Positions 1-6,297 of a stretch of 13,180 nucleotides of DNA are shown here, piece by piece; the first letter of the stretch is position 1; the number at the start of each line of letters is the position of its first letter. This DNA is from Intestinibacter sp964449895. GTDB lineage: Bacteria; Bacillota; Clostridia; Peptostreptococcales; Peptostreptococcaceae. The notes under the pieces are model-generated. The model saw only the letters and a list, made by a program, of their open reading frames with translations. It had not been told where the DNA came from and ran no database searches. The stretch covers positions 1-13,180 of the forward strand of contig CAYVBY010000028.1 in assembly GCA_964449895.1 (NCBI GenBank), given 5' to 3'. A program made the translations under genes and the position numbers.

Positions 1-1
1 T

Positions 2-41
2 AAAAACAAATTAGTTTAAAATCTCTTGTAACTAAACTAAT
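2..41 (-). terminator. Probable rho-independent terminator of the LCP gene
   Basis: Read on the minus strand, a 9-bp inverted repeat (ATTAGTTTA at 33-41 with TAAACTAAT at 10-18, 14-nt loop) is followed by TTGTTTTTA. The stem overlaps the LCP stop codon at 37-39. It is AT-only apart from one G-C pair, so it would be a weak terminator, but its position and T-rich tail fit. Confidence 0.5.
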
Positions 42-1050
42 AATTAAGTTCAATTTTACTGTCATCTTTTAGATATTCATTATCTTCAGGCATAATATTT
101 TTGTAAATAAAATCGTGAAGTACACAGATTGAGTTTACATCATAAAGCCATACCCAGCCAGCATTTTTGTATTTACCACCTACAGCATGTTTGTTGTCTG
201 TTATAGGAAATTCAGTTTGAATAACTGATTCACTACTTACGAAACTATAAGATGTAAATGCTAAATTCAACATTTCACTTACTGTAAGATTAGTAGAAAC
301 ATAAGGAAGTAGAGCATTTATTAAATTTGGATAATCTGACATAGAAAGGTCTTTGACTCCATTAAACATTCCTGATATAATTTTTCGCTGTCTTTCATCT
401 CTGTATATGGCATTGTCAAGGTATCTCATACGGGCATAGGCAATTGCTTGGTATCCGTTTAAGTTATGAGTTCCAGCTTGATTTATAAGCTGCATTTCTC
501 CTTTGTCAGAATAGGTGCAAGTTCTGTAAGCACCTGGAATTCCTGCATTTAAAGACTCAAGTTCTCTTTCTTGTACATCAACTTCTACACCGCCTATTAT
601 GAAAACTATGTTCATAAGATCTAAAAAATCAACCTGTACGAATTTATCTATTCCTATGTCGAAATTTTCTTCTATAGTTTCAAATAATAACTCTTCTTTA
701 CCCCAGAAGTATGCTGCATTTAATTTTCCTTTGCCATGACCTGGAATATCTACATAAGTATCACGTGCAAGAGAAGTTAATTTAAAAACCTCATGATTTG
801 CATCAACTGTCAAAATCATCATAGAGTCGGATCTATAGTTAAGCTCGTTTTCACGTCCGTCTGTACCTAGTAAAAGTATGTTTGTAATTCCCTCTACTTG
901 CTCGTATTCAGATTTGTATGATCCATCCACATGTGCAGAATGTAATCTTATAAAAATATATCCAGCCGTTATAAGAGGAATTAAAATAAGTATGGCTAGT
1001 ACAATAATCATGATTTTTTTTAATAATGAAAATTCCTTAAATTTACCCAA
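37..1050 (-). CDS. LytR-CpsA-Psr (LCP) family cell-wall glycopolymer ligase
   Basis: LCP enzymes move polyprenyl-phosphate-linked polymers (teichoic acids, capsule, secondary wall glycans) onto peptidoglycan at the outer face of the membrane. The 337-residue protein has a short basic N-terminus, one membrane segment (about residues 13-34) and an extracellular LCP domain (about 54-235). Hallmarks are visible: LLGTDGR with D64, RSDSM (R73, D75), SLARDTYVDIPG (R96, D97), KLNAAY (109-114), YARMRY with R207, and RDERQRKI (217-224). These acidic and arginine residues are the family's Mg-pyrophosphate ligands. Length is normal. The TTG start at 1048-1050 is the furthest upstream possible, because a TAA lies two codons before it. 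No SD is in place there; the strong SD is 46 nt upstream beyond a hairpin. A promoter lies at 1123-1151. The family call is firm, the start is not. Confidence 0.93.
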   Translation of the reverse strand: MGKFKEFSLLKKIMIIVLAILILIPLITAGYIFIRLHSAHVDGSYKSEYEQVEGITNILLLGTDGRENELNYRSDSMMILTVDANHEVFKLTSLARDTYVDIPGHGKGKLNAAYFWGKEELLFETIEENFDIGIDKFVQVDFLDLMNIVFIIGGVEVDVQERELESLNAGIPGAYRTCTYSDKGEMQLINQAGTHNLNGYQAIAYARMRYLDNAIYRDERQRKIISGMFNGVKDLSMSDYPNLINALLPYVSTNLTVSEMLNLAFTSYSFVSSESVIQTEFPITDNKHAVGGKYKNAGWVWLYDVNSICVLHDFIYKNIMPEDNEYLKDDSKIELNY

Positions 1051-1105
1051 ATATTACTGTTGCTAGTAAATTATGTAAATTTACTGCAACATTCACCTCC
1101 CTCCA
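1051..1105 (-). promoter_or_regulatory. Structured leader of the LCP gene: SD, short uORF, hairpin
   Basis: On the minus strand GGAGGGAGG (1104-1096) is followed 3 nt later by ATG (1092-1090), which reads M-L-Q-stop. That ATG is in frame with the LCP gene but separated from it by three stops (TAA, TAG, TAA). Between them lies an imperfect inverted repeat: GTTGC/GCAAC (1059-1063 with 1086-1090) plus AGTAAATT/AATTTACT (1065-1072 with 1078-1085), with a 5-nt loop and one bulged base. Folding this stem would bring the SD to about 13 nt from the TTG at 1050. A 17-residue frame from a GTG at 1096 also ends at 1043, overlapping the TTG. Hairpin-bridged initiation, coupling through a leader peptide, or a damaged 5' end are all possible. 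Confidence 0.55.
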
Positions 1106-1122
1106 AGTTTATTATTAATTAA

Positions 1123-1151
1123 ATTATAATCAAGACAATCTTTCAATTCAA
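1123..1151 (-). promoter_or_regulatory. Sigma-A promoter for the LCP gene
   Basis: On the minus strand TTGAAT (1151-1146) is followed by a 17-nt spacer and a perfect TATAAT (1128-1123). The predicted transcript would start near 1116, giving a leader of about 65 nt that includes the SD and the hairpin. Confidence 0.6.
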
Positions 1152-1222
1152 TAAATTATTTAGATATGCTTTTTTTACTTTAATAAAAAAGTTACTTTTG
1201 TAAAAAAAATTTAACATTCAGG

Positions 1223-1249
1223 AAGGAATTTTATCTATATTTGTAGAAT
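1223..1249 (+). promoter_or_regulatory. Sigma-H-type promoter for the small helical-protein gene
   Basis: AAGGAATTT at 1223-1231 and GTAGAAT at 1243-1249 match the Bacillus/Clostridia sigma-H pattern (AGGA-A/T-T near -35, GAAT at -10) with a usual spacing. TGTAGAA is also one base from the Spo0A box TGTCGAA. Predicted transcription start is near 1256, about 118 nt before the ATG at 1374. Sigma-H use would place expression at the transition to stationary phase or sporulation. Confidence 0.55.
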
Positions 1250-1291
1250 ATAATTACCTATGTTTTAAGAATATTCTAAAAATATAGATAA
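1231..1291. repeat. 61-bp near-perfect inverted repeat over the sigma-H -10 region
   Basis: The 21 nt at 1231-1251 and the reverse complement of 1271-1291 agree at 20 of 21 positions (the only mismatch is 1243 against 1279), with a 19-nt centre. The left arm contains the -10 GAAT and the right arm lies in the predicted 5' UTR. It could be an operator, a cruciform, or a small inserted element. It is not a terminator because no T-tract follows. Confidence 0.75.
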
Positions 1292-1373
1292 TTATAAATG
1301 ATTATAGAGTTATGATTTACTTTGTAAAGATTTTATAGGAAATTATGAATTATAGGCAAGGAGGTGGATTCAT

Positions 1374-1595
1374 ATGAAAAATCTTACCGAAAAGGAAAAA
1401 ATAAAATTAATTGTGATGATAGAACGCAGATTAGCTGAAGTAAAAGAGGGATTAGAAAAATTAGAAAGAGAAAAAAATCACTACCATGATGTGGGTTTAG
1501 ACGAGGAATATAAGTATTCTTTTAACTATCTTCATGAAGAAAATAAAATTTTGACTGGTATTTTAGAAAAGTTTAAAGACAATATAAGAATTTAA
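1374..1595 (+). CDS. Small charged helical protein, function unknown
   Basis: A 73-residue protein starts at ATG 1374 behind an excellent SD (AAGGAGGTGG, 1358-1367). It is almost entirely predicted helix and rich in Lys and Glu. Two helices (about 5-36 and 45-70) with heptad-like Leu/Ile spacing are joined by a short HYHDVGLDEEY turn, which suggests an antiparallel coiled-coil hairpin. It has no signal peptide or membrane segment, so it is cytoplasmic. Size, fold and the sigma-H-type promoter recall Spo0E-like aspartyl phosphatases, but the family's SQELD signature is absent, so that name is not applied. It is monocistronic, flanked by its own promoter and the terminator at 1665-1690. It is probably real, given the SD, promoter and terminator. 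Confidence 0.75.
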   Translation: MKNLTEKEKIKLIVMIERRLAEVKEGLEKLEREKNHYHDVGLDEEYKYSFNYLHEENKILTGILEKFKDNIRI

Positions 1596-1664
1596 AATGT
1601 TAATTAAGATTTTAAATAAATTGAAGAAATATAAGCACTTATTTTATAAAATTAGATATGAATA

Positions 1665-1690
1665 AAGAGCCTGAAAAAGGCTCTTTTTTT
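1665..1690 (+). terminator. Rho-independent terminator
   Basis: AAGAGCC (1665-1671) pairs with GGCTCTT (1679-1685), with a 7-nt loop, followed by a T-run to 1690. It ends the small-protein transcript. The T-run is also the left boundary of the 117-bp dispersed repeat. Confidence 0.85.
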
Positions 1691-1800
1691 ATAACACATA
1701 GGAAATTATATTCATTTTTAAATTATGGATAAATATAATTTCCGTATATGTGTTTCAAGAAAATCTACATTATGGATCTTTAGAATAAAGATTTTCTTAT
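1684..1800 (+). repeat. Dispersed 117-bp double-hairpin repeat, copy 1
   Basis: It is 98% identical (2 mismatches, no gaps) to 11842-11958 in the same orientation. Hairpin I: AACACATA (1693-1700) and GGAAATTATATT (1701-1712) pair with TATGTGTT (1747-1754) and AATATAATTTCC (1732-1743). This gives 20 bp with a 3-nt bulge. Hairpin II: AAGAAAATCT (1757-1766) pairs with AGATTTTCTT (1789-1798). There is no ORF inside. Both copies abut the T-run of a terminator. Most of the 1596-1986 gap is explained by the terminator, this repeat and the promoter at 1924-1950; nothing else was seen in it. Confidence 0.9.
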
Positions 1801-1923
1801 TAAAATATTTTAAACAAAACAATTTAATATATCAAAGTTATCTCTCTGTATAAATTTATTGAAATATGGTTATAAAAAGATTAATATTATAGATAGATTT
1901 TATGTTATGGGAAATAAAGGAAA

Positions 1924-1950
1924 GTTTTATAATATAGCTACGGGTATAAT
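1924..1950 (+). promoter_or_regulatory. Candidate sigma-B-like promoter (overlapping TATAAT)
   Basis: GTTTTA (1924-1929), a 12-nt spacer and GGGTAT (1942-1947) match the general-stress sigma-B pattern (GTTTWW-N12-14-GGGWAW). A perfect TATAAT overlaps at 1945-1950, but no good sigma-A -35 lies 16-18 nt upstream of it. It would give a leader of about 30 nt for the nucleotidyltransferase gene. Confidence 0.4.
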
Positions 1951-1986
1951 AGATATATTTTGTTTATTTAAAGAAGGGAGGAAACT

Positions 1987-3204
1987 ATGGAAAAGGTTGA
2001 TTTACAATTTTTAAATTTATTAAAATCATCTTTAAAAAATGAGCGTTACAAAGGAGAAGAAATTGATTTTGATAATTTATTGTATATTTATAAATTGTCT
2101 GAAATGCACCATGTTTTACCAATGATATACGAGAGTGTATATAATGAAGAATTTTTCAAAAAAATAGACAATGGATTTAAATCTATGTTTAAGTCTATGT
2201 CTTTTAAAATTATTTTTTCACAAATTCAAAGAAGTAGTAGATTTTTAGAAATTTATAAAAAAATTAATGAAAAAAACATAAAAATTTTAGTTTTTAAAGG
2301 TATAATTTTTAGACAAATGTACAATAATCCAGATAGTAGGATGTCTGCAGATGAGGATATATTAATTTATGAGAAGGATTGGGATAAGCTTAAGGAAGTT
2401 CTTGAATCTGAAGGTATGGAGTTTATTGATAAGGGGGAAGAGTGTGCATATTTTTGCCCTAATACAGGACTTTGTATTGAAGTCAGCACAAGTTTATTTT
2501 CTAAGGAATCTAAGGCTTATGGCCATTTAAATGACTTATTTTTAGATATATTTGAAAAAGGAATAGAAATAAACATAAATGGTGTAGATATATTTACTAT
2601 GTCTCATAATCACCATCTAATGTATATAGTTTTCCACAATTTGAAACATTTCTTAACTGGAGGATTTGGAATTAGACAGGTTGCAGATTTTATAAAATAC
2701 ATAGAAAAATACTCAGATGAGATTAATTGGGAACAACTTTGGAACGATTTAGATAAATTAAACTACACAACTTTTACACTTAATTTATTAGATATAGGTA
2801 AAAAATATTTAGGATTTGATGATAATAAAGTTATCTATCCTAAAGACTTTGAAACATCTAACAATTATTACATAAATAGCGACTCTTTAATAAATGATAT
2901 TTTAGATGCTGGAGTTTTTGGATCAAGTACAATGGATAGAAAACACACAGCCCTTATGACTTTAGATGCAGTTGAAGATAAGGAAAAATCAAATAGATTA
3001 AAGGCAATATTTCCAAATGTAAAATATCTAAAAGGTAAGTATACTTATTTGGAAAAATACCCTATACTTCTTCCTATAGCATGGGGACAGAGAATTTTTT
3101 CATACATAAAAAATAACAAAAATAGCTCAAATTCATATATAAATACTATGGAACTTGGCAAACAAAGAATAGAGCTTCTAAAAGAATATAAAATTATAAA
3201 ATAG
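1987..3204 (+). CDS. Nucleotidyltransferase family protein (NTP_transf_5-like)
   Basis: A 405-residue soluble protein of the uncharacterised nucleotidyltransferase family PF14907, whose members often sit in surface-polysaccharide clusters. The polymerase-beta-type signature is visible: FKGIIFRQMY (103-112) with K104/G105, then RMSADEDILIY (118-128), where D122 and D124 form the metal-binding DxD-like pair. E165 in CIEVS is a candidate third acidic ligand. The rest is helical and has no signal or membrane segment. ATG 1987 is preceded by AGGGAGG (1975-1981). The acceptor and nucleotide are unknown. No terminator separates it from the acyltransferase 134 bp downstream, so the two may be co-transcribed and could modify the same glycan. 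The family assignment rests on motif recognition. Confidence 0.8.
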   Translation: MEKVDLQFLNLLKSSLKNERYKGEEIDFDNLLYIYKLSEMHHVLPMIYESVYNEEFFKKIDNGFKSMFKSMSFKIIFSQIQRSSRFLEIYKKINEKNIKILVFKGIIFRQMYNNPDSRMSADEDILIYEKDWDKLKEVLESEGMEFIDKGEECAYFCPNTGLCIEVSTSLFSKESKAYGHLNDLFLDIFEKGIEININGVDIFTMSHNHHLMYIVFHNLKHFLTGGFGIRQVADFIKYIEKYSDEINWEQLWNDLDKLNYTTFTLNLLDIGKKYLGFDDNKVIYPKDFETSNNYYINSDSLINDILDAGVFGSSTMDRKHTALMTLDAVEDKEKSNRLKAIFPNVKYLKGKYTYLEKYPILLPIAWGQRIFSYIKNNKNSSNSYINTMELGKQRIELLKEYKIIK

Positions 3205-3262
3205 TTTCATTTTCAATAGAATATAATTTGAAAATATTTAAAATAAAGATTTTATTATAAAG

Positions 3263-3291
3263 TTGAAAATAAAGATTAAATGTGGTATTTT
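3263..3291 (+). promoter_or_regulatory. Weak candidate promoter before the acyltransferase
   Basis: TTGAAA (3263-3268), a 17-nt spacer and TATTTT (3286-3291) lie in the 134-bp gap between the two genes, about 48 nt before the chosen ATG. The -10 matches only 4 of 6 in very AT-rich DNA, so read-through from 1924-1950 is an equal alternative. Confidence 0.25.
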
Positions 3292-3338
3292 TAATAAAGA
3301 TTTTGGCAATAATAGATAATATAGAGAGGAATACGCAA

Positions 3339-4391
3339 ATGGATAAATATATCAGTAACAAAATAAAAAATGTATCATTGTTTATGACATTCTTTGTAGT
3401 CTTACTTCATTCGAATAATTTAGCAAAGGGTGTTGGTGTTAATTTAAATTCAATTGTTCAAAATTTTATAGGGCAAGGTATTGTTAGAATAGCTGTACCT
3501 ACATTTTTCCTAATATCAGGATATTTATTTTTCTATAATTTTGAACCATCTATGGAAAAATGGAAATACAAATTCAAAAGTAGATTCAAAAGCTTATTTA
3601 TACCTTATGTAATTTGGTGTACAGGCTGGCTAATTATACTTTTCTTAGTAGAATTAGTTCCAATTGGAAGAGTTATATTTTCAGATAGAATAATTGCAGA
3701 TTACAGCCTAAAGGAACTATTTATAAATACATACATATATCCGCTTCCATACCAATTTTGGTATATAAGATCATTGATGCTAGATGTTATCTTAGCACCA
3801 GTATTTTACTACATTATTAAGTCTTTAGGCAAAAAATCTCTACCTATATTAGTAGTTGTATGGTTTTTATATCCAATTTCAGAGATGTTAGGTGGAATAT
3901 GGATACTACAAGTATTTAACTATCCTTTTACAATATTTGCTATAGGTGCAGCTTTAGCAATTCACAAGGTAGATTTACATTTTAAAGACATAGAAAATAA
4001 ACATGTAGTAGTTTTAGGTGTTTTATATATTTTAGCTTGTGTCGTAAGAACAGCTCTTATGTATACTGAACTACCTCTACTAGATTTAGCAGAAAATGTA
4101 CTTATTTTATTTGGTGTTCCATTTATGTGGTTATTATACGATAGAATGCCATCTATAAAAGATAGAAAAATTGACATAGCAAAATATGGAATATTTATAT
4201 ATTTCTTCCATATACCATTTCAATCAATACTTAAAAAAATGTGGTTTATAGTTATGCCTACAGGTGATGTGAGTAGCCTTATAATATTTTTCATAGCACC
4301 TGTTATATCAATACTAGTGTGTATAGTTTTTGCAATGTTCCTTAGAAGATACATGAATAAAATTTATATGGTTTTAACTGGTGGAAGATAG
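3339..4391 (+). CDS. Membrane acyltransferase, acyltransferase-3 family
   Basis: A 350-residue polytopic protein of the acyltransferase-3 type (PF01757; OafA/WecH-like). These enzymes transfer acetyl or other acyl groups to extracellular sugars across the membrane. It has about ten hydrophobic segments. Visible marks are the N-terminal helix ending FFVVLLHSNN with the family histidine (H24), RIAVPTFFLISGYLFF, the RFKSLFIPYVIW loop, the FWYIRSLMLD region, and FFHIPFQSILKK near the C-terminus. I chose ATG 3339 because AGAGAGGA (3323-3330) lies 8 nt before it. The frame is open back to a GTG at 3282, but that codon has no SD and would put 19 extra residues before the first helix. It follows the nucleotidyltransferase without a terminator and ends at a strong terminator (4430-4467). 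The acyl group and acceptor cannot be read from sequence. Confidence 0.85.
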   Translation: MDKYISNKIKNVSLFMTFFVVLLHSNNLAKGVGVNLNSIVQNFIGQGIVRIAVPTFFLISGYLFFYNFEPSMEKWKYKFKSRFKSLFIPYVIWCTGWLIILFLVELVPIGRVIFSDRIIADYSLKELFINTYIYPLPYQFWYIRSLMLDVILAPVFYYIIKSLGKKSLPILVVVWFLYPISEMLGGIWILQVFNYPFTIFAIGAALAIHKVDLHFKDIENKHVVVLGVLYILACVVRTALMYTELPLLDLAENVLILFGVPFMWLLYDRMPSIKDRKIDIAKYGIFIYFFHIPFQSILKKMWFIVMPTGDVSSLIIFFIAPVISILVCIVFAMFLRRYMNKIYMVLTGGR

Positions 4392-4429
4392 AGGAGTAGA
4401 CTAATTTGTATCGAATTATTAAATATATC

Positions 4430-4467
4430 AAAAGGGTATTTCATTAACATAATGAAATACCCTTTTT
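4430..4467 (+). terminator. Strong rho-independent terminator in front of the CAP gene
   Basis: A long perfect stem (AAAAGGGTAT at 4430-4439 plus TTCATTA at 4440-4446, pairing with 4450-4467) has a 3-nt ACA loop and ends in a T-run. It closes the acyltransferase transcript. Its 3' end lies only 13 nt before the SD of the next gene. Confidence 0.9.
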
Positions 4468-4496
4468 AAATCGAACAAATAAGGAGGCGCAAAGCT

Positions 4497-5528
4497 TTGA
4501 AAAAATTTTTTCTAATTGCAGTTTTAGTTTTGGGTATAGGTTTTTATTATTTTAATACTATTGAGGAAAATTATGAACAAAAAGGTATAATTAATCAAAC
4601 TAATGGAAATAATATAAGTAACTCAACTTCACAGTCAGATTCTAGCTCTAATTTAGATAATATTTTAGATAATGAAGATAACTCAATTAAAAATCTTGAT
4701 AGCTATAAAACTATTAAGATAGGAGAATCGCTAAACAGTTTAATTTCAAAAATGGGAAAACCTAACAAGATTGAAGGTAGTGAATATCCTTTTGATTGGT
4801 ATGTATATAATGATAATTATAGTAAATTTTGTATGGTAGGTGTTCAAGATAAGAAGGTAGTGGCTCTTTTTAGTAATACTATGGACTCTACAGAGAGCGA
4901 AGGCATTAAGCTTGGAGATACAAAGTCAGATGTTTTAAGTAAACATAAGAAACTAAATTACAGGGAAATAGGATACACTAGATATATGATAGATAATGAA
5001 GATTATTATAGCTTAATAGAAGGAAAGTCAGCGTATATCACAGTATTTTTTGATTCTTTTAATGAAGACAAGGTTTTAGGCATCCAAACTATAGCTAAAA
5101 AGGTAGAATCACAAATACTAGATATATATACAAAGGATGAATCTATTACTGATGACTTTGAAAATATAAACAGATATTTAATAAATGCAGAGAGAGTAAA
5201 GGCAAATTTAAATGCGCTTTCATATAGTGAAAAGGCGACACTATGTGCTCGTTCACATAGTCAAGATATGAGAGATAAGGATTACTTTGCTCACGAAAAT
5301 TTACAGGGCAAAAGTCCATTTGATAGAATGAAAAATTATGGCATAAACTATACAGGTGCTGCAGAAAATATAGCTGCAGGACAAACAAGCTCAATATTTG
5401 CTCACTATGCACTTATGAATTCAGAAGGCCACAGGGTTAATATCCTTGGAAATTATAAATATATAGGTATTGGGGTATCATTTGGCGGGGATACAAATAT
5501 ATACTATACACAAAATTTTTATAGATAG
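4497..5528 (+). CDS. Membrane-anchored CAP/SCP-domain protein with CAP_assoc_N domain
   Basis: The 343-residue protein resembles the B. subtilis YlbC/YkwD group; biochemical roles of bacterial CAP proteins are largely unknown. The TTG start at 4497 sits 9 nt after AAGGAGG (4481-4487). Residues 4-18 form an uncleaved signal-anchor. Residues 30-66 are a Ser/Asn/Asp-rich linker, and about 70-200 match the CAP_assoc_N type (PF14504; KTIKIGESLNSL...GKP and GIKLGDTKSDV half-repeats). Residues about 221-343 are a CAP domain (PF00188) with H254 in ARSHSQDM, YFAHEN (263-268), GAAENIAAG (287-295) and GHR (311-313). The cavity His/Glu set (H254, E267, E290, H312) is intact. It is predicted to be extracellular and membrane-tethered. 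It appears monocistronic. Its promoter is unclear because the upstream terminator leaves little room. Confidence 0.9.
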   Translation: MKKFFLIAVLVLGIGFYYFNTIEENYEQKGIINQTNGNNISNSTSQSDSSSNLDNILDNEDNSIKNLDSYKTIKIGESLNSLISKMGKPNKIEGSEYPFDWYVYNDNYSKFCMVGVQDKKVVALFSNTMDSTESEGIKLGDTKSDVLSKHKKLNYREIGYTRYMIDNEDYYSLIEGKSAYITVFFDSFNEDKVLGIQTIAKKVESQILDIYTKDESITDDFENINRYLINAERVKANLNALSYSEKATLCARSHSQDMRDKDYFAHENLQGKSPFDRMKNYGINYTGAAENIAAGQTSSIFAHYALMNSEGHRVNILGNYKYIGIGVSFGGDTNIYYTQNFYR

Positions 5529-5637
5529 ATTATTTATAAGTAGATTAAATAAATACTTATAGATAAATTGAAGATAGATAAATTGAGATAACTTGAAAAA
5601 TTTATATACAGCTTAAAAAATACCTACAAAATAATTA

Positions 5638-5666
5638 TTGACATAAAAATTTCTATATGATAATAT
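5638..5666 (+). promoter_or_regulatory. Sigma-A promoter of rnpB
   Basis: A perfect TTGACA (5638-5643) is followed by a 17-nt spacer and TAATAT (5661-5666). The predicted start about 8 nt downstream coincides with the 5' strand of RNA helix P1. Confidence 0.8.
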
Positions 5667-5674
5667 AAAAAACG

Positions 5675-6015
5675 ATTAAGTAGACCAGATAATCGCGGGC
5701 AGCGTAAGCTGCGTGAGGAAAGTCGGAGCTCCATAGAGCAGGGTGCTAGGTAACGCCTAGTGGGAGTGATCCTAAGGAAAGTGCAACAGAAAATAACCGC
5801 CACTTATGTGGTAAGGATGAAAAGGCGAGGTAAGAGCTCACCGTCGACTAGGTGACTAGTTGAGCCGTGTAAACCCCACCTGGAGCAAGGCCAAGATAGG
5901 GCTAAAAGGATGTTGCTCGCATCCTCCGGTAGGTAGGCCGCTTGAGCTTATTGGTGACAATAAGCCTAGAAAGATGATTATCTAATACAGAACTCCGCTT
6001 ATAGATCTGCTTAAT
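5675..6015 (+). ncRNA. rnpB: RNase P RNA, bacterial class A
   Basis: This is the catalytic RNA of RNase P, which matures tRNA 5' ends. Conserved elements appear in order: GAGGAAAGTC (5715-5724), ACAGAAA (5785-5791), the GCGAGGTAAGAGCTCACCG region (about 5825-5843), AAGATAGGGC (5893-5902), the CCGGTAGG loop that contacts tRNA CCA (5925-5935), and ATACAGAACTCCGC (about 5985-5999). The ends are set by helix P1, where ATTAAGTAGA (5675-5684) pairs with TCTGCTTAAT (6006-6015), allowing one G-U. Length of about 341 nt is normal. It has its own promoter upstream and a terminator at 6038-6085. Exact termini are good to a few bases. Confidence 0.97.
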
Positions 6016-6037
6016 TACCAATATGATTTTAGAAGAT

Positions 6038-6085
6038 ATGCTCTCTTTTAGGTAGGTAATGACCATCTAGAAGGGGGCATTTTTG
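6038..6085 (+). terminator. Terminator downstream of rnpB
   Basis: Positions 6038-6053 pair with 6065-6080 in a long stem with several G-U pairs. A GGT/ACC extension caps it with a 4-nt loop, and TTTT follows (6081-6084). It lies 22 nt past the mature 3' end of rnpB. The interval 6086-6231 downstream holds only AT-rich sequence with a minor 8-bp inverted repeat (6112-6119 with 6130-6137). Confidence 0.75.
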
Positions 6086-6231
6086 CTATACATATATATG
6101 AACATTTATTAATTTATCTCCCTATGTTTAGATAAATATTTACAATAAAAGTATAAAATAAACTATATATTTTAAAAATTTAACATAAATTAAAAAAAAT
6201 TTATATTTTCTGAAAAATGGGAATAAAATGA

Positions 6232-6260
6232 ATGACAAGTTTTGTAAAATAAAGTAAAAT
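6232..6260 (+). promoter_or_regulatory. Sigma-A promoter of the M28 peptidase gene
   Basis: ATGACA (6232-6237), a 17-nt spacer and TAAAAT (6255-6260) each match consensus at 5 of 6 positions. The leader would be about 30 nt, ending in the AGGGGGAG SD (6285-6292). Confidence 0.6.
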
Positions 6261-6297
6261 AAGAAGTAGGAGAAATATCTAATTAGGGGGAGAAAAA

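Noticed and set aside
878..1066. Plus-strand open frame of 62 codons over the start of the LCP gene
   Set aside because: It is antisense to the conserved LCP N-terminal region, has no SD, and has no recognisable protein features.
1374..1595. Calling the small helical protein a Spo0E-like phosphatase
   Set aside because: The required SQELD-type signature is not present; only size, helix content and promoter type agree.
5540..5600. Repeated AGATAAATTGA-like words and a TATAAGTA/TACTTATA stem before rnpB
   Set aside because: Short, AT-rich and without a T-tract; no better than expected by chance in this composition.
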